From Hymenolepis diminuta (Eukaryota; Platyhelminthes; Cestoda; Cyclophyllidea; Hymenolepididae), in NCBI GenBank assembly GCA_900708905.1, contig CAADRB010000012.1, forward strand, positions 479,235 through 543,234: DNA of 64,000 nt, written 5' to 3'. Below the pieces are notes generated by a model, which had not been told where the DNA came from, did no database searches, and was given only the letters and a program-made list of their open reading frames with translations. Positions 37,301-49,400 of this stretch are shown here, one piece after another (positions within the stretch are counted from its first letter, which is position 1; each line of letters starts with the position of its first letter). A program made the translations under genes and the position numbers.

Positions 37301-39198
37301 TGATTCGCTTATTAAGGCACACGCAAACATTTTGTTCCGTTGGTTGTTATTTTGCGTGCAAGAAAGGCCAGGTTGACTGATATTCACTACAAAAAGCTTG
37401 CTAAGGCTTGTGACAGATATGTTGAAAATTACCTGGTATTACTTAGGAGGAATAAGGCAGTATTACATGAAAGAACTCTTTCACAATTAGGACAATGGAA
37501 AATACATTTGGTATTAAGTTAGCTGGAGTTAAAATTTATTAACAGTTTCTGTGATAGAGCTCTCAATTTACTTTATTATCAAAGAACATAGTCATTTCTT
37601 ACACTGTTTGTACAATAATGAGCATAATTGTGTAATATAAGGAGTTAATCATTTTTGGAGATTAATAGATTAAAATTACCAGCTACGATTCGTTTAAAGG
37701 AATCAAGTTTGATAGAGGAATGTATAGTTGGTATCACAAGAAGAGTAACGAAATTTGAAGAATTTGACCCTTAAAAGTAAGAATTTTTCTAAATCTTAGC
37801 GATGATTGATAATCCTTGTTCTTAAAAAAGTTTTTGGCAAAATTGCTCTTCACGCCGTTTTTTTTATGAATATAGCTTTGTATCCATAAGCATTTTGCGA
37901 TTTATTATTTCACAATCACCTCTGATTCAGTTGCCCCTATGGATTAATTATTAGTGTTTACTGCTTGGTCAAAGGTAGAAAAATTTTGCATAAGGAAAAA
38001 ATTTTGCAAGCTCGTCACTCACTATATACACAATACATGGATAAATTCTTTTGCGAGTGAAAAATACTTCTTCAGAAATATAAGTGCAGAATGTTTCTAT
38101 TTTATGAGTTAAAATTTAGACTCAAACCGGCATGAGTTTAAACCTGCAAATCTGTTCTATGTTCCTTATTCATTGCCTCCAATGACTATTGAGATGTATT
38201 TTTCGGTACTTTTCTTTGATAATGGGAAGTTATCCCGAGAAATTTAAGTAACTGGATTTGCAAATATGAGCATCGTGCAGATTGACAGATACGCCATGGC
38301 TAATATCGATTCTATGTTATTCAAGTGACTGAGTCATCTTATTTCAAATTCAAACTTAATCTCTGCTTCAAAATTGAGATAATATTGTGGAAATATTGAA
38401 GAATGATAAATTGGGGTGTAATTATGAGATTAGATTTCTACGAGGTCGCACTCGTAGAAATGCGTATTTGGAAATGATTCCGAATCTTAGAATCGAATTT
38501 CATGTTCATCAATCGGAACCTAAAAATAAGAATAAAGGATATTATTAAACTTATTGCTGAATAATTTTGTGAACTCTTTGGATTTCTCCACCAAAGAAGC
38601 TCAAAAAATATTGTTTATCAAATCATGAATTGAAGACAAGGTCAATGTCTTTGCATTTTTTCTTCTTTTGACTAAAATACTGTTTCTGGTTATCATGTGA
38701 ATGAAGAAATTACTCCTTATTATTAAATTTCTATTTTCGTTAATTTTTTAGGTACTGACCCTCGTGGATCGACTTCAACAGTTGGAACGGATCTGGCTCG
38801 AGTAGGCACTCCTCCGCTAAGTGATAAGATTCGATTTTGTGATCGAAATCAAAATATCAGTCAACATGAGCGTAATCAGAAACACGAATACTCACCAGAC
38901 TCTCAAATATCTGCCACAGCTATGCTTCCTACTTCAAGAGGTAATGTCTACTGATATGAATTAAGTAGTGTTGGATATCAGACTTGCTCATGTGCTAATA
39001 TTCGTTATAGGACCGAAACAATCATTATCAGCCAGCTACACAGAGCCTCGTCCTTTCAGTACAAATATGGAGCCGTGGTTGGTTGTCAGTGATGAACATT
39101 TATTGATTTCACCCACCGAAGAGGGTACATCAAGGTCGTGGGAGAAGGGAGGTCATCCGATGCGATCGGTGTCGTCTAATGATATCGCTATGAAGTAG
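16229..39198 (+). CDS. Gene 2 (complete): single-pass membrane protein with a PPxY cytosolic tail, unidentified
   Basis: Six exons (16229-16349, 16431-16781, 34064-34536, 36695-37001, 38752-38940, 39011-39198) join in phase to 1629 nt, giving 542 residues and ending at TAG 39196-39198. Residues 1-19 form a hydrophobic signal peptide ending VRA. Only about eight residues then precede a membrane span (about 28-50), followed by the stop-transfer YRAWIRSK. The tail has a Pro-rich stretch with PPIY (residues 91-94, a PPxY motif that WW domains bind), a YYPP segment, many Ser-Pro sites, a basic Lys/Arg cluster near the end of exon 3, Gly/Ser-rich and acidic segments, and no visible folded domain. 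The layout resembles small PPxY adaptor membrane proteins (VOPP1/WBP1/Shisa type), but their cysteine-rich ectodomain is absent, so I give no family name. Neighbouring gene 3 also encodes a signal-peptide protein. Confidence 0.85.
16431..16781 (+). CDS. Gene 2 exon 2: rest of membrane span and Pro-rich PPxY segment
   Basis: It completes the span (VVAVLAFLVCYRAW) and adds the juxtamembrane basic residues and a Pro-rich region with PPIY and LPYYPP. The donor GTGAGT at 16782 leaves one base of a codon. Reading past it gives a short extension that ends in the intron, which I treat as read-through rather than coding. Confidence 0.88.
24124..24141. other. Assembly gap (18 N)
   Basis: The sequence is given as N between GGG and GAGAGAGGG. 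The flanking purine tract suggests a simple repeat that did not assemble. Confidence 0.99.
32069..32273 (+). repeat. Dispersed LTR-like repeat, copy 2 (diverged)
   Basis: It shares CTGAATAATTTTTATCC near its start with the reverse complement of 49525-49709, and shares GCTATTTTGGAGGCTAAT near its end with copy 1. It has the same orientation as copy 1, is more diverged, and has approximate ends. Confidence 0.55.
34064..34536 (+). CDS. Gene 2 exon 3: Ser/Pro-rich cytosolic segment
   Basis: The acceptor is TTGTCAATTTCAG. The first two bases complete the codon opened in exon 2. The exon encodes SPLSPLSPPP, a KLSLAFLGN stretch, and a basic region near residues 280-305 rich in Lys/Arg/Gly. It ends on a complete codon at GTGAGT. 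Linkage to exon 2 across 17.3 kb rests on matching phase, the same strand and the absence of any alternative initiator. Confidence 0.82.
34537..36694 (+). other. Gene 2 intron 3 (2.2 kb)
   Basis: AT-rich intron without supported internal features. Confidence 0.7.
36695..37001 (+). CDS. Gene 2 exon 4: Ser/Gly-rich and acidic segment
   Basis: The acceptor TCTTTTTTTAACAG has a strong pyrimidine tract, and the exon starts in phase 0 with EIREMESS. It encodes Ser/Thr/Gly-rich sequence, LYPPLPPGSP and an acidic EEDDLVQRIDERG stretch. It ends one base into a codon at GTACGC. Confidence 0.87.
37002..38751 (+). other. Gene 2 intron 4 (1.75 kb) with a coding-like island
   Basis: Mostly AT-rich. Between about 37090 and 37522 the G+C is higher and open plus-strand frames occur (see findings). 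They are interrupted by stops and I do not call a gene. Confidence 0.6.
38752..38940 (+). CDS. Gene 2 exon 5
   Basis: The acceptor is GTTAATTTTTTAG and the donor is GTAATG. It is phase 1 at both ends, so it could be skipped without a frameshift. It encodes 63 residues with TPPLSDKIRF and a His/Asn/Gln/Arg-rich stretch. Confidence 0.85.
39011..39198 (+). CDS. Gene 2 exon 6: C-terminus and stop
   Basis: A 70-nt intron ending TATTCGTTATAG precedes it. It encodes 62 residues including EPWLVVSDEHLLISP and ends SVSSNDIAMK, with TAG at 39196-39198. A C-terminal PDZ-type motif is not evident. Confidence 0.88.
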
Positions 39199-40358
39199 AT
39201 TGACTTCGGTGAAAGACTGCATTTTATTCAAGAGAATATAATGAGAGGTTAATTAAAAATATACAAAAATACTAGATTACCCTCTACATGCAATGACTGT
39301 GATACGTCGAATTTCTTTTGTTTGAGAGGCTGCTTATCATTTATCAGACAAATATTTCATTGAGGAGAGTTTCGAACCTGTATTATGAACTTTTCGTGTT
39401 ATTTCTGTTCTACGAAATTCAGATTTACAAAGACACCTTTTAACAAATATTTCGATGTGTATTTACGTTTTTTGTGTATTCTATGAACTATTTGTAACTG
39501 GAAATAGTCAGCATATGTGACTGTACGAACTGTAGATTAAGCTGGTAATTATCAATGTGGTGTTAATCATATAAAAGGGATTAATTTGTTTTGATATCAC
39601 CGTTCAGGAGTCGTGGACATTCAGAGATCACCCATCTGTGGAATGTCTTTATAATCTTCTGATTGGCTATCCAGGTGGTTGAGCATGTCAGCGATTGATT
39701 GATTTTGAAGCGTTAAGATAAGGAGGTAACAACTTGGTCAAGGTGGTTTTAAGGCAAAATAATGTGTAAATAATAAATGGGATCTAAATGAATAATTTAG
39801 ATTTATTAAAGAACTTAAGGACACTCTATAATTGATGTGACGATGGAGAATGGAAAAGTGATAAAGATCAAACCAATTGAACTTTATTATTATCATAAGT
39901 CATTATTCAGACTTTCACAAAAGATAGCCAAGGATAATGTGTTACAAAGTGCCTTCGACTATTTGCTGCAGCAGAATTAATTGAAAATTACATTGCGTAA
40001 ATAGAAATTTACTGGAATGATCTTATGTAATCGCAACTTTGTTGAAACTGCCCTAATAATAAGAGATGTAAATATATAATTGCTTTATAGTACAACAAGT
40101 GAAATAAATTCATAAAAAATAATATATTATAAATATATTTTAGATTTAATTAAGCGTTGCTGCTGAAAATGAAAGCTTTTTTAAGGCAATTAATTTTAAT
40201 CATTATTGTTTAAACAATTCAATTTAAGCATTTTAAAGGCCATTGAAGCAAGGAGTCTAGTTTAACATGACTGAGTCGCCCTCATATTTTCACTGCAAAA
40301 TGTTATAAATATACTTTTCTTTTGCCGGAACTTAAAGAATGTCCCAACCATATTTGTG
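39199..40358. other. 3' UTR and intergenic region between genes 2 and 3
   Basis: About 1.2 kb of AT-rich sequence with AATAAA at 39772 and 40103. A short T-arm-like GAGTTTCGAACCTG at about 39368 resembles the tRNA-like relic at 12511. No coding sequence is supported. Confidence 0.6.
39772..39777 (+). terminator. Candidate polyadenylation signal of gene 2 (AATAAA)
   Basis: AATAAA lies 574 nt after the stop codon. A second one at 40103-40108 is an equal candidate. The motif is common in AT-rich DNA, so support is weak. Confidence 0.3.
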
Positions 40359-40385
40359 ATGTATATCGATTTCATAATTTTAATC

Positions 40386-40443
40386 ATGAGAAATTATATC
40401 ACTATTGTACTATTTTTCATTAGTACTCTTCGTTGTGAAGATT
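40386..40443 (+). CDS. Gene 3 exon 1: signal peptide
   Basis: ATG 40386 encodes MRNYITIVLFFISTLRCED. An upstream in-frame ATG at 40359 would add nine mostly hydrophobic residues. The exon ends one base into a codon at donor GTATGA. Unspliced, the frame hits a stop ten codons later, which supports splicing. Confidence 0.7.
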
Positions 40444-43400
40444 GTATGACTTTTATTCTAAATAATTACTGATCTAGATTTGATGATGCCCAATTCATCA
40501 TACTATTGCGGTCGATCACCAAGCAAAACATTTTTGAAAAATGATGACTTACTACTTCATAATCAGATCGTCCTTTATTTTAATGCCTCGGCGGCATATA
40601 ACTTAACGGCATTTCCTAGACATCCCCGATATTTCAGTAGAGTTGTTTGTCCAGGCGTTTCAATCAGGCCTCCTGGTCGCTATGTTCAAAATCGAGTAGA
40701 AAACGGAACTGTAAGTTTTTTTAGACCCTACAATTAGTATATATCTCTCATCATTTTGATTATCAAATTGGTATTTTCGATTTTCTTATCATATTTTTTT
40801 TATCTTAATTATTTCATTACTCAGTGTAATATCTTTACGATACCTAATGAATTGTGATGTGAATTCACTACCGATATTTGTTTATTCTCCCCTTTGATTT
40901 TGATTATTTTCTGACAGTTAATTTGTATGCTGACTTATTGTCAACTTGCTCAGTTAATTCTGAACGATTTTCAAGCTAATTTAATATTTAAATATGCATT
41001 TTTAGTAGGATTTATTTGAATAACTATATTAAATTTAGCATTTATTCAAAATGATTTATTTTGTCAGTATTTTATACTAGATGATCTAATCTGATGATCA
41101 GTTTGACTGTCTTATAAGTAACTTAGATTCGAATTGCGCATATTTATAAAATTTATCAATATACATTTAAATGACTGCAATTTGTTCCAATTACATTTTT
41201 ATAAACCACATACTTTTGGAAAATTTTAGAATCATCTATGAAAAACTAACTGAATTACATATTTTAAAGGGGGCTAAATCTTGTTAGTTTGCTTATTTAT
41301 CTCGTGCCTGATTTATTAAATTCTGCAGGTCTATTTCTGGCTGCTTCATGTTCGAGCGTCCATTGAGTGTCCACCTCGTCGACCTCCCAGTTACGAGGAT
41401 TTTCACCTTCGTTTGCTTCAGTGGATTGCCAGATCAGAAGCCGATTCTTCACGAAATGATATTGAAGAAGTCTATGAACGGGGTGACTCCTCGCATCTAC
41501 CCGGACACAAAGTAAGTTTATTAAGTAAATTATTAGATTTTGCTTAAAAGTCAATTAAATTTAAATCTGAGAAGGCGGGTATTTTTGAGTTTATTAATTT
41601 GCATCACGTATTGCATTTCTTGAGTCCCTTCTAATACCACTTTTCCTGACGAAAAATCGGTAGAATGACGATCTGAGCAGGAACAGCTAATTGCAGTCTT
41701 ATTACTGAGTTTACTATTTACTGTTTTATATGCTGAATGTCGAATAGTGTTTGAATTGCGATAGCAAATTGATCTTTACTTGATCTTTACAAATTGATCA
41801 TTATTTTTTTATGGAAAATACTACTAAATCAATTCCATGCAAACATTACCATCTATGATGATAATTACAAAGATTTTTGTAATAAATGCATTTCAAACTA
41901 TTAATGGTAAAAATTTATCACAAAATTTACTAAATTGTAATTTTCTAATCAGTGAAAACGTTATAATTTTACTTTGGGATCAAATATTTCATCTAAATCT
42001 TGGTGAATTTAGTCCCTCTCGGTTTTCCGTACTTCAATATAACTGAAAAACATAGCGTTAGCAGATTTGTTTGATCACAATCTCCGCATTTGCAATTTAT
42101 GAATCACTTAGTTTGTCAGGCTGAAATTTAACCTCGTGAAAGGAGTAATTTTCTGGCCTTGGTGTAGCATTTGGATTTTAACCTGGCTGTGACCTAATAC
42201 CTTTTGCAATTAACTAATTTTATGCTTCAGTTGAATTTAGAATTAGTCCTGATCAATTATAAAAGCTACAAGATGTGTTTAAATTAAATATTGGGATATA
42301 AAATAGCGAAATTTCTTACTGCTTAATAAACTTCAAACTGGCATGCTTTTCGTAAATACCCATAACATCCACTCGAACTGATTTTGATTTTAAATGAAGT
42401 AAAGCTGGCGGTCTTTTTAGACTTATGCATTTGCAAATTCTATATTGGTAAATACCGTGTTAAAGCAAACTTCGTAACACTTTTCTGATTTAAACAGATT
42501 TATTTTGCTGTCTTTCTTCTGACCATATCTAATCACTTCGAATGCTTACTAAATGTACCAAAGGCTTTAATGTTACGGGCACGTATGCTACTGTTGTGTC
42601 CCAATTCCCTAAAGAAATTGCAGGGGGCCTGTGATGTATTATTTATAGGTTATAAAATGACACTAGTATTTAACCAGGCAGTGCACAAACGAAGTCGGAA
42701 TAGCCAATCACAGTTGTTAACGTGTCCCTTCAAAGGATTACTGAATTGCTTCCATCTACAGAAGACTCGTATAATTTTGATAGAAATAAAATTGCATTTT
42801 TATTAGGCTTTAGCAGAATAAACATAAATTCCGCAATATGGATTCTGGGAATGAAACCTCCTTACTGTCATACTGCTGGCCATCTAGGTAGCTGATTTGA
42901 ATAAAAGCACCTATAATTTTTGAATAAAGGGATGAAGAGACTCCGCCGTTTAAGTTACAGATCTCCAGTTCTCCTTCTTCCGAGTCCGATTTACCTTAGC
43001 CACTGTGTACCACAGTGGGCAATCTCGGTCATATTTATAGTAAAGCACCATTATACCAGTGGCAACATAGCTTGAAGCTATTTTTTTAATTTCAGTAAAA
43101 TGAAGATTGAAAATTTGTAACTTGTTTTTAATGGGAAGACGGTACGGCAAATCGATATTCCTATGGAATACGTTTAGCACTACTGAAAGCATGCTAAGTG
43201 TCAAGTCCGTGCCTTATCATTGTACCCCTTTTGAGCTCAGTAATGTTGTTCAAATCTAATTAGCAGATCCTAATTATAAAAACAAAAGAAAGGGCCTTTT
43301 CTAAATAAAAATTAAGGTGTTTCAACTAGTTAGAATAAAATAATTATTTAAACATTATTTTAGAATAAATCCAAATATTACATGCAGAATGAAAATTTCT

Positions 43401-46400
43401 AAGGTATTTAAGCGGTAATTTTTTTAAGTGGCCAAAGCAGGAATAATTAAATAATTATATACTCATATTATTTCCCCTATCTTAGAGAGGCTCTGATTAA
43501 TGAAATAAAATTATGTGGTTTTGATTCAGTTCCTCGAGTGTGATTTCTTTAGCATGAAAATCCCTTGATTAGCATTTCTCCGTCAAATCTTTAAAATGGT
43601 CTTTAGATACAGTACGTATTTGTTTTATTAATATTATTTAATTTCGTCATAAATGTTTCCATTATCGCCTTTGTTTAAGATCCCATAATTTTGCTAATGC
43701 ATTTAACACTATATCCTAAACTTGAAAATGGATTATATAATTATTTAATAAATAATTGAAAGGAATTATTTTCAAAAATTTTGATTTAAGCAAAATGTAA
43801 TTAATTTGCTTAACTAGAATTTATTTTATTTTGTATGCTAAGTTAATTAAGGTGGACATTTTTGTAACACGGGATAAATTAGCCAAATTAAAGCCTTAAA
43901 GTGCTCTTTTTACTGAAATAGTGAATTTATTACACATCTTTGATAAAAGATTCGTAAGGATCAAAGATTACATTAATTTACTCATATTTAAAAAATTAAT
44001 ATTGTTTAATAATTAACTAAATAAAAATGCACTTATCACTAGCAATTAAACCCGCTGATTTCGCCAGTTTTTATGTTTAAATTTACCTGGTGAAAAGTTC
44101 AGTTCTGTGTTTAAATTATTTCATACAATTTAATAATTTTAGACGTGTTCTGTATATTTAATATCATTATTACATTCTAGATGACACAATTCGTTCCGAA
44201 CGAATTATGTGTGATCAGTTTTATGTGCTAAACATTAAATATTAACATATTAATGAGTTCTGTTGAGTTGAAAATTACGGCTGTCCCAGCTTTGCAATGT
44301 TAACATCAAGTAAGCTGCTAAATACCGTGTAAGATCATTTTGCTTTCTTAGTTTGGAAGAAAGAAAAAAATTGAACTGGCGAGACCGACTATCATGATAA
44401 AAAGAAAACCGTTCAAGAATTCATTTAATTATCCAGGGATGAATCATGAAACTGGAAGTTAGGAACGAGGACTACCCATTAGACACACATTGTGCAACTC
44501 AAATTTACAAATGAGATGAAGTAAGACTAACCTCAACAGAATGCAATAATTTTTCTCAAATCAGAAGAACAAGATTTGAGATGAACAAGTAATGTATTGG
44601 ACTTTAGAAGGATGGCTAGCAGTCTACGGTATCAGTGAGTATGTGCAAAATTTTTTATACATGGAGAAGGTCTGGAGATAAAGTAATTAGGAGAGTTAAA
44701 AGATGGTTGAGACTTAACAACGATAGTAGTTCCAACGCATTATGGGAAAGTTAGCTTCAATCAGTCGACTGAGAGTTTGGTTGAGACATGGTAACGATGA
44801 CATTCTCAGCGCAGTATGGATAAATCAGACCATATCGATCGACTGAGTTGACTAGGCGTGGAGAGTTTGCTGCCATCCAGGAAAATTTATTATTAATAAG
44901 AGAAAAAATTATTTAGATAGAAAATTAGGGAATCCTTAAATCTCCTTGATTTCTTGAACTTGCTTTTAATATTTTTATCACATATTCGAACTTACTGATA
45001 TCCAATTTCAGTCTCTACAACGAAAAATTGTAAAACTTTCCTGTCTTGCCATTGGTTACAGTAATAAGTATTGAAGAAATATTCACTACTTTACCAGACA
45101 CATAGAAATTAGATATATCATTTGTTCAGTTCACTCAAGTCATAATCCGGACAATTTTCAGTATGTAAAATTATTTTATGGTAATTAAAGTATACAATTA
45201 AAATAAAATTATTAAACTTTGACTGAAATTCCAATGCGTTTTTTTTGCATAATTTAATCTAAGGAATGCACTGGATGGGAAAATCCCGAGGGGATGTCTG
45301 GATTTCATGGGTAACGGTGAGCTTTATGATTAACCACAAACTTTTAAACAAAAAAGAGGAAGAATTCGCCTCATTATTTATACAATTGTAACTGCATAGT
45401 ATTTATTCAAAAATGCTTTAATTTTAACATATTTTTGTTTGCCAACTTGTTTAATTTTATCCGATAAGAATGTGCTTATCTGCTAAATTATACTGTCCAT
45501 TATTATCTCTTCAGACAAAGCAAAAATTACAGTTTTTCATGGTAGTGCAATAAAAGTTATGTACCGCAGAGCGAATGGAAGTAGAAATTAAAGTCCGGTA
45601 ATCAGAAGTGTCTTGCATTTTCCGATCCTTGTATTCAGGTTACAAGCTTTTACTTCTTAAGCATAATCCCCTGCCTCGTGTTATAATGTTCCAATATCAC
45701 AAATAAAATGCTATATGAGTTCAAGGAAAAATACAATGGAGTGTTTTGTTATTGAAAGGCAAAAGTTTTTATTGGTCTTCTTTATTAGCTCTCCCTATTT
45801 GTGATAAGAAGGGATCAGATCAAATTGACATTCTGATATATTTGTGTAATCCTTTACATGATAGATCCGTTCTTGTTCGTCTTGAGCTAAAGAAAGGGCA
45901 AATTTTAAAAAGAAAAAGTTTAGAGAGTGCCCAGTTCAAATTATTAAGTGTTTGTTTATATTATTAATATAATTCCCACTGGCCTTGACTGTGTCCTCTA
46001 TTTGATCAATTGTTTGATATATTTTTCAAATCAATTTCAATTGCTTTGAATTCGGTTCTCGTTTTAATTCCACAGTTTAGTCCCACACCCTCTAGTTGCT
46101 GCATGTTTTCTTCAAAATTTGAAATAGGTTAAGGAAAAGAAAGTACATTTAAAAGTCATTAAGGAATACTAAGTTAGTATAAGTACATAAACTGTCAATT
46201 ATTGAAAATAAGAGTTATTAATGCCGAGCCTACATAAATAGTATATTTTCAAAAAGTATATAACTAATTTTGGGTTTAACCTGATTTAGCACCATTCATT
46301 TTTCAAATGTTCATTCGACTCGAAAGTGCCGTCATTACACTTTCTTTCATCTCAGTGCCATTTCATAAAAACTTAACACATAATTTTGTCATTTTCAGAT

Positions 46401-49400
46401 GTGATTCTATGGGAATTTTTCTTCGAATAACATCCGGGTGTCACGAAACGCCAGATATCTGCGCAAATTATTTGCTCTAAAAACTAAATTTAATTTTAAA
46501 ATACGAAAGAGCGCTTTAACACTCATTCCAGAAAATTTGATAAGAAACATGCTCTCTGTTGCCTCTCTTTTGATATTTAAGTCAGTATCGTTAGTCCACT
46601 TGGTGAGAGTTGTTGTCATTAATTTTGCAGACGGTCATGTCGATCACTGTATTATGCTTTAGAATGGCTTTGCAGATTATATACAACTACAATGCGAAAT
46701 GTCATTCGCCATCCTGGCGAGATGGAAGACCTTATAAGTTCGATGTTGGATCATTTTCATTCAACCTCTACTTGAATCGTGTTCTCAAAAAAATCAAAGA
46801 CATGAGCTAAAGCTTAAGTATTTCCATCGACATTTTAAAAGTGTATTTTCTTCTTCGAACTCAGTTGTCCACTATTTGGCCGAAACTTTTTCCACTTTTA
46901 ATGCACACTTACCTTTTTTCTCCGTTAAATACAAAGTGAACTGTGTGCGAAATGTAACGGGCATTTTGCATGCAGTCCATTTACTCCGGGTCCTTTTGAT
47001 TGTCTGTGCAGAAGCTCAGTTCAGTCAACAGCTTCTTGCCTCCGATCCCGAATTTTTAGTTCTATCTCAAAGCAGTATGGTCTCTCATTTAGAGGCCTAT
47101 CTTCTTAATGGAAAAATTCGGTAGTTGTATAATTAGATACCGGTTTTTTGTTGAACAGACATGATTAGAGTTAATTTTATAAAGATGTGTTAATTTTATA
47201 TTTTCAATCAAATTTTATACATTACCGTATATAAATTAAAACATAATAGCATAGTTGTTTATCATTCGTCAAACAGAAAAAGATTAATCCTTTTATTACT
47301 AAGTTTCGTTTCAAAATATTCCATTGGGAAAAATGTAGAAATGATGCAAAAAAGGCAATTCTGAACTATTTATTCGGTTTAAAACGACCTGAATGGTATA
47401 TAACAAGGACTCATATTTCAGTACTTAATTTCATAGGTCAATATTTATCCTTTAATTTTAATAGGTATTTCTGCCAAAAACTTCTAGACTTTAAGGGTTA
47501 TGTATTCCTTTCCCATTAAACTTAACTTCTATTCTTGTCCATTTTGCGAAATTGATTACTTTGGCATCTCACTAAAGGTAACAGTAAATGACTCAATAAA
47601 GTATGCTGAGGGGGGTGAGTGAGAAAGAGTACGTTATTAAGTCAGATCATTAAGATTCTTAATTTGTTTGAATTAAGGAAGCAATGAAATGTCCATTTTC
47701 TAATTTGCAATGAACTAATGTTCAAATTTTATGAATTGACCCTGAAATTCGTATGTGGAACTATCCTCACGACATTGAGATCTTGATGTCCTATTGATTT
47801 GGTGACATTAATGTAGTCAGGAACAGGAAGATAAAGCTGACAATGACTTTTAAACATGGCAGTGCTCACAAGTGTTTTCTTAAGTTAAATGTTTAGAAAC
47901 ATAAATCATAAACTTTAATTTTTTGTCTTAATATCTTTTTTAAGGAATCAGAAAGTCTTTCCCTCTCCTGCACTTCTTCACAGCGGAGTATAACCTTGAG
48001 AGATCGAGTGCGCGATCTCAAAGTATCATGGGATATTTATCCTAACCGATTTCCCGCACAATCGGAAAATGAAACCAAAGAAGCCACCAATCTATTCCTC
48101 GCTGGATTCAAAGATATTCCTCCCGAACTCAAAATACGCATCCAGATCACCTCGCGATTACACTTTGGCGGAAATCTTTCACCTTCTCGAAGTGAGTACT
48201 ATCGCATAATATGCTTGAAATATATTTTGCTATTATTATTTATTCTTTATAACCTTTGTCATATTTTTCGAAAAATTTATAGAGAAAAATTAAAAAATTA
48301 TTACAATGTTGTTTTATATTTTTAAAAATTCTCCCTCATTTACATTTTATTAAAAATTAAGTATTTAAAGTTCGTGTCATTAAAAACTTTAACCTTAGAT
48401 ATCTTTAATACATTTCAATAATCGTAATTTGACAGTATCTAGATTACATGGCACTACTTAATCAGAGATTTTATTAATAGTTTTGGATTTTTATTTAAGT
48501 TTTCAGTCGTTTCCATTGCAGTTTCATTATTTTTGTTTCCCTTTATTGATTGTAGTGTTAATTTATAATCTTTCACCCTCGCTGCAGGAATGAATTTACA
48601 GGTCTTGATGAAAGTGATAAATTTTAATTTCATATTATCTGAATTCCAGAAAACTCGTTTCTTCAAAAGAATAAGTAACTAAATACTATATGAAAAAACA
48701 TTAAATTACATAATTTTATAGCTGGTATTAATATTGTTTATTTAATTTCTTAATAATATTTATTAAATTACAAATACTAGGAAAAATCTCAAACATCATA
48801 AATCTGTCTACGAAATAATCCCGGTTTGTGGATAGTATTTTTAGTCGTAATTATTGCAAATAGATGAGTTTTTATAAATTTCGCTGGTTTAATTAATTTT
48901 AAAAATATGAAGGCTACTGGGCTTAGTAATTTTTAATTTTCAAAAATTACTTCTGTATGTTAATTAAATGGTCTACCTCAAACCATATTTATGGAAATTC
49001 AGCACTAAAGCAGTTTGAAAAGGAAGTGGTTGATAAGGCAACACAAGGTAACCAGCCTGAAGTAATCTTTGCCGTGGGACTATTATTTCCCTGCGAAGGC
49101 TCTTTATGGACGTGGAAAAATGCAAAACATTCTAATTCTAATGTTTTTTAAAGGAATTAAGTAAATAATTTCCGTTCATTTATCCGCTTGTATCTGGGAT
49201 TTTCATTTAAAACTTTGGTGGATCAATATGCAAAATTTAGCAAATATAACCGTATAATCCAGTGAAATTGATCAGGGATAAAAGATATATTGTGGCCAAT
49301 GTAGCATAAAGTTGAGAAATAGGAGAATAAAAGAGAAATGTTAATGAAGATTTGTACTCCGATATAATTAATACTTTATAAAGCCTTGGATCTTTGGGGA

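Noticed and set aside
41297..41554. Minus-strand open frame over gene 3 exon 3
   Set aside because: It is antisense to a well-supported exon with clean splice sites and phase.
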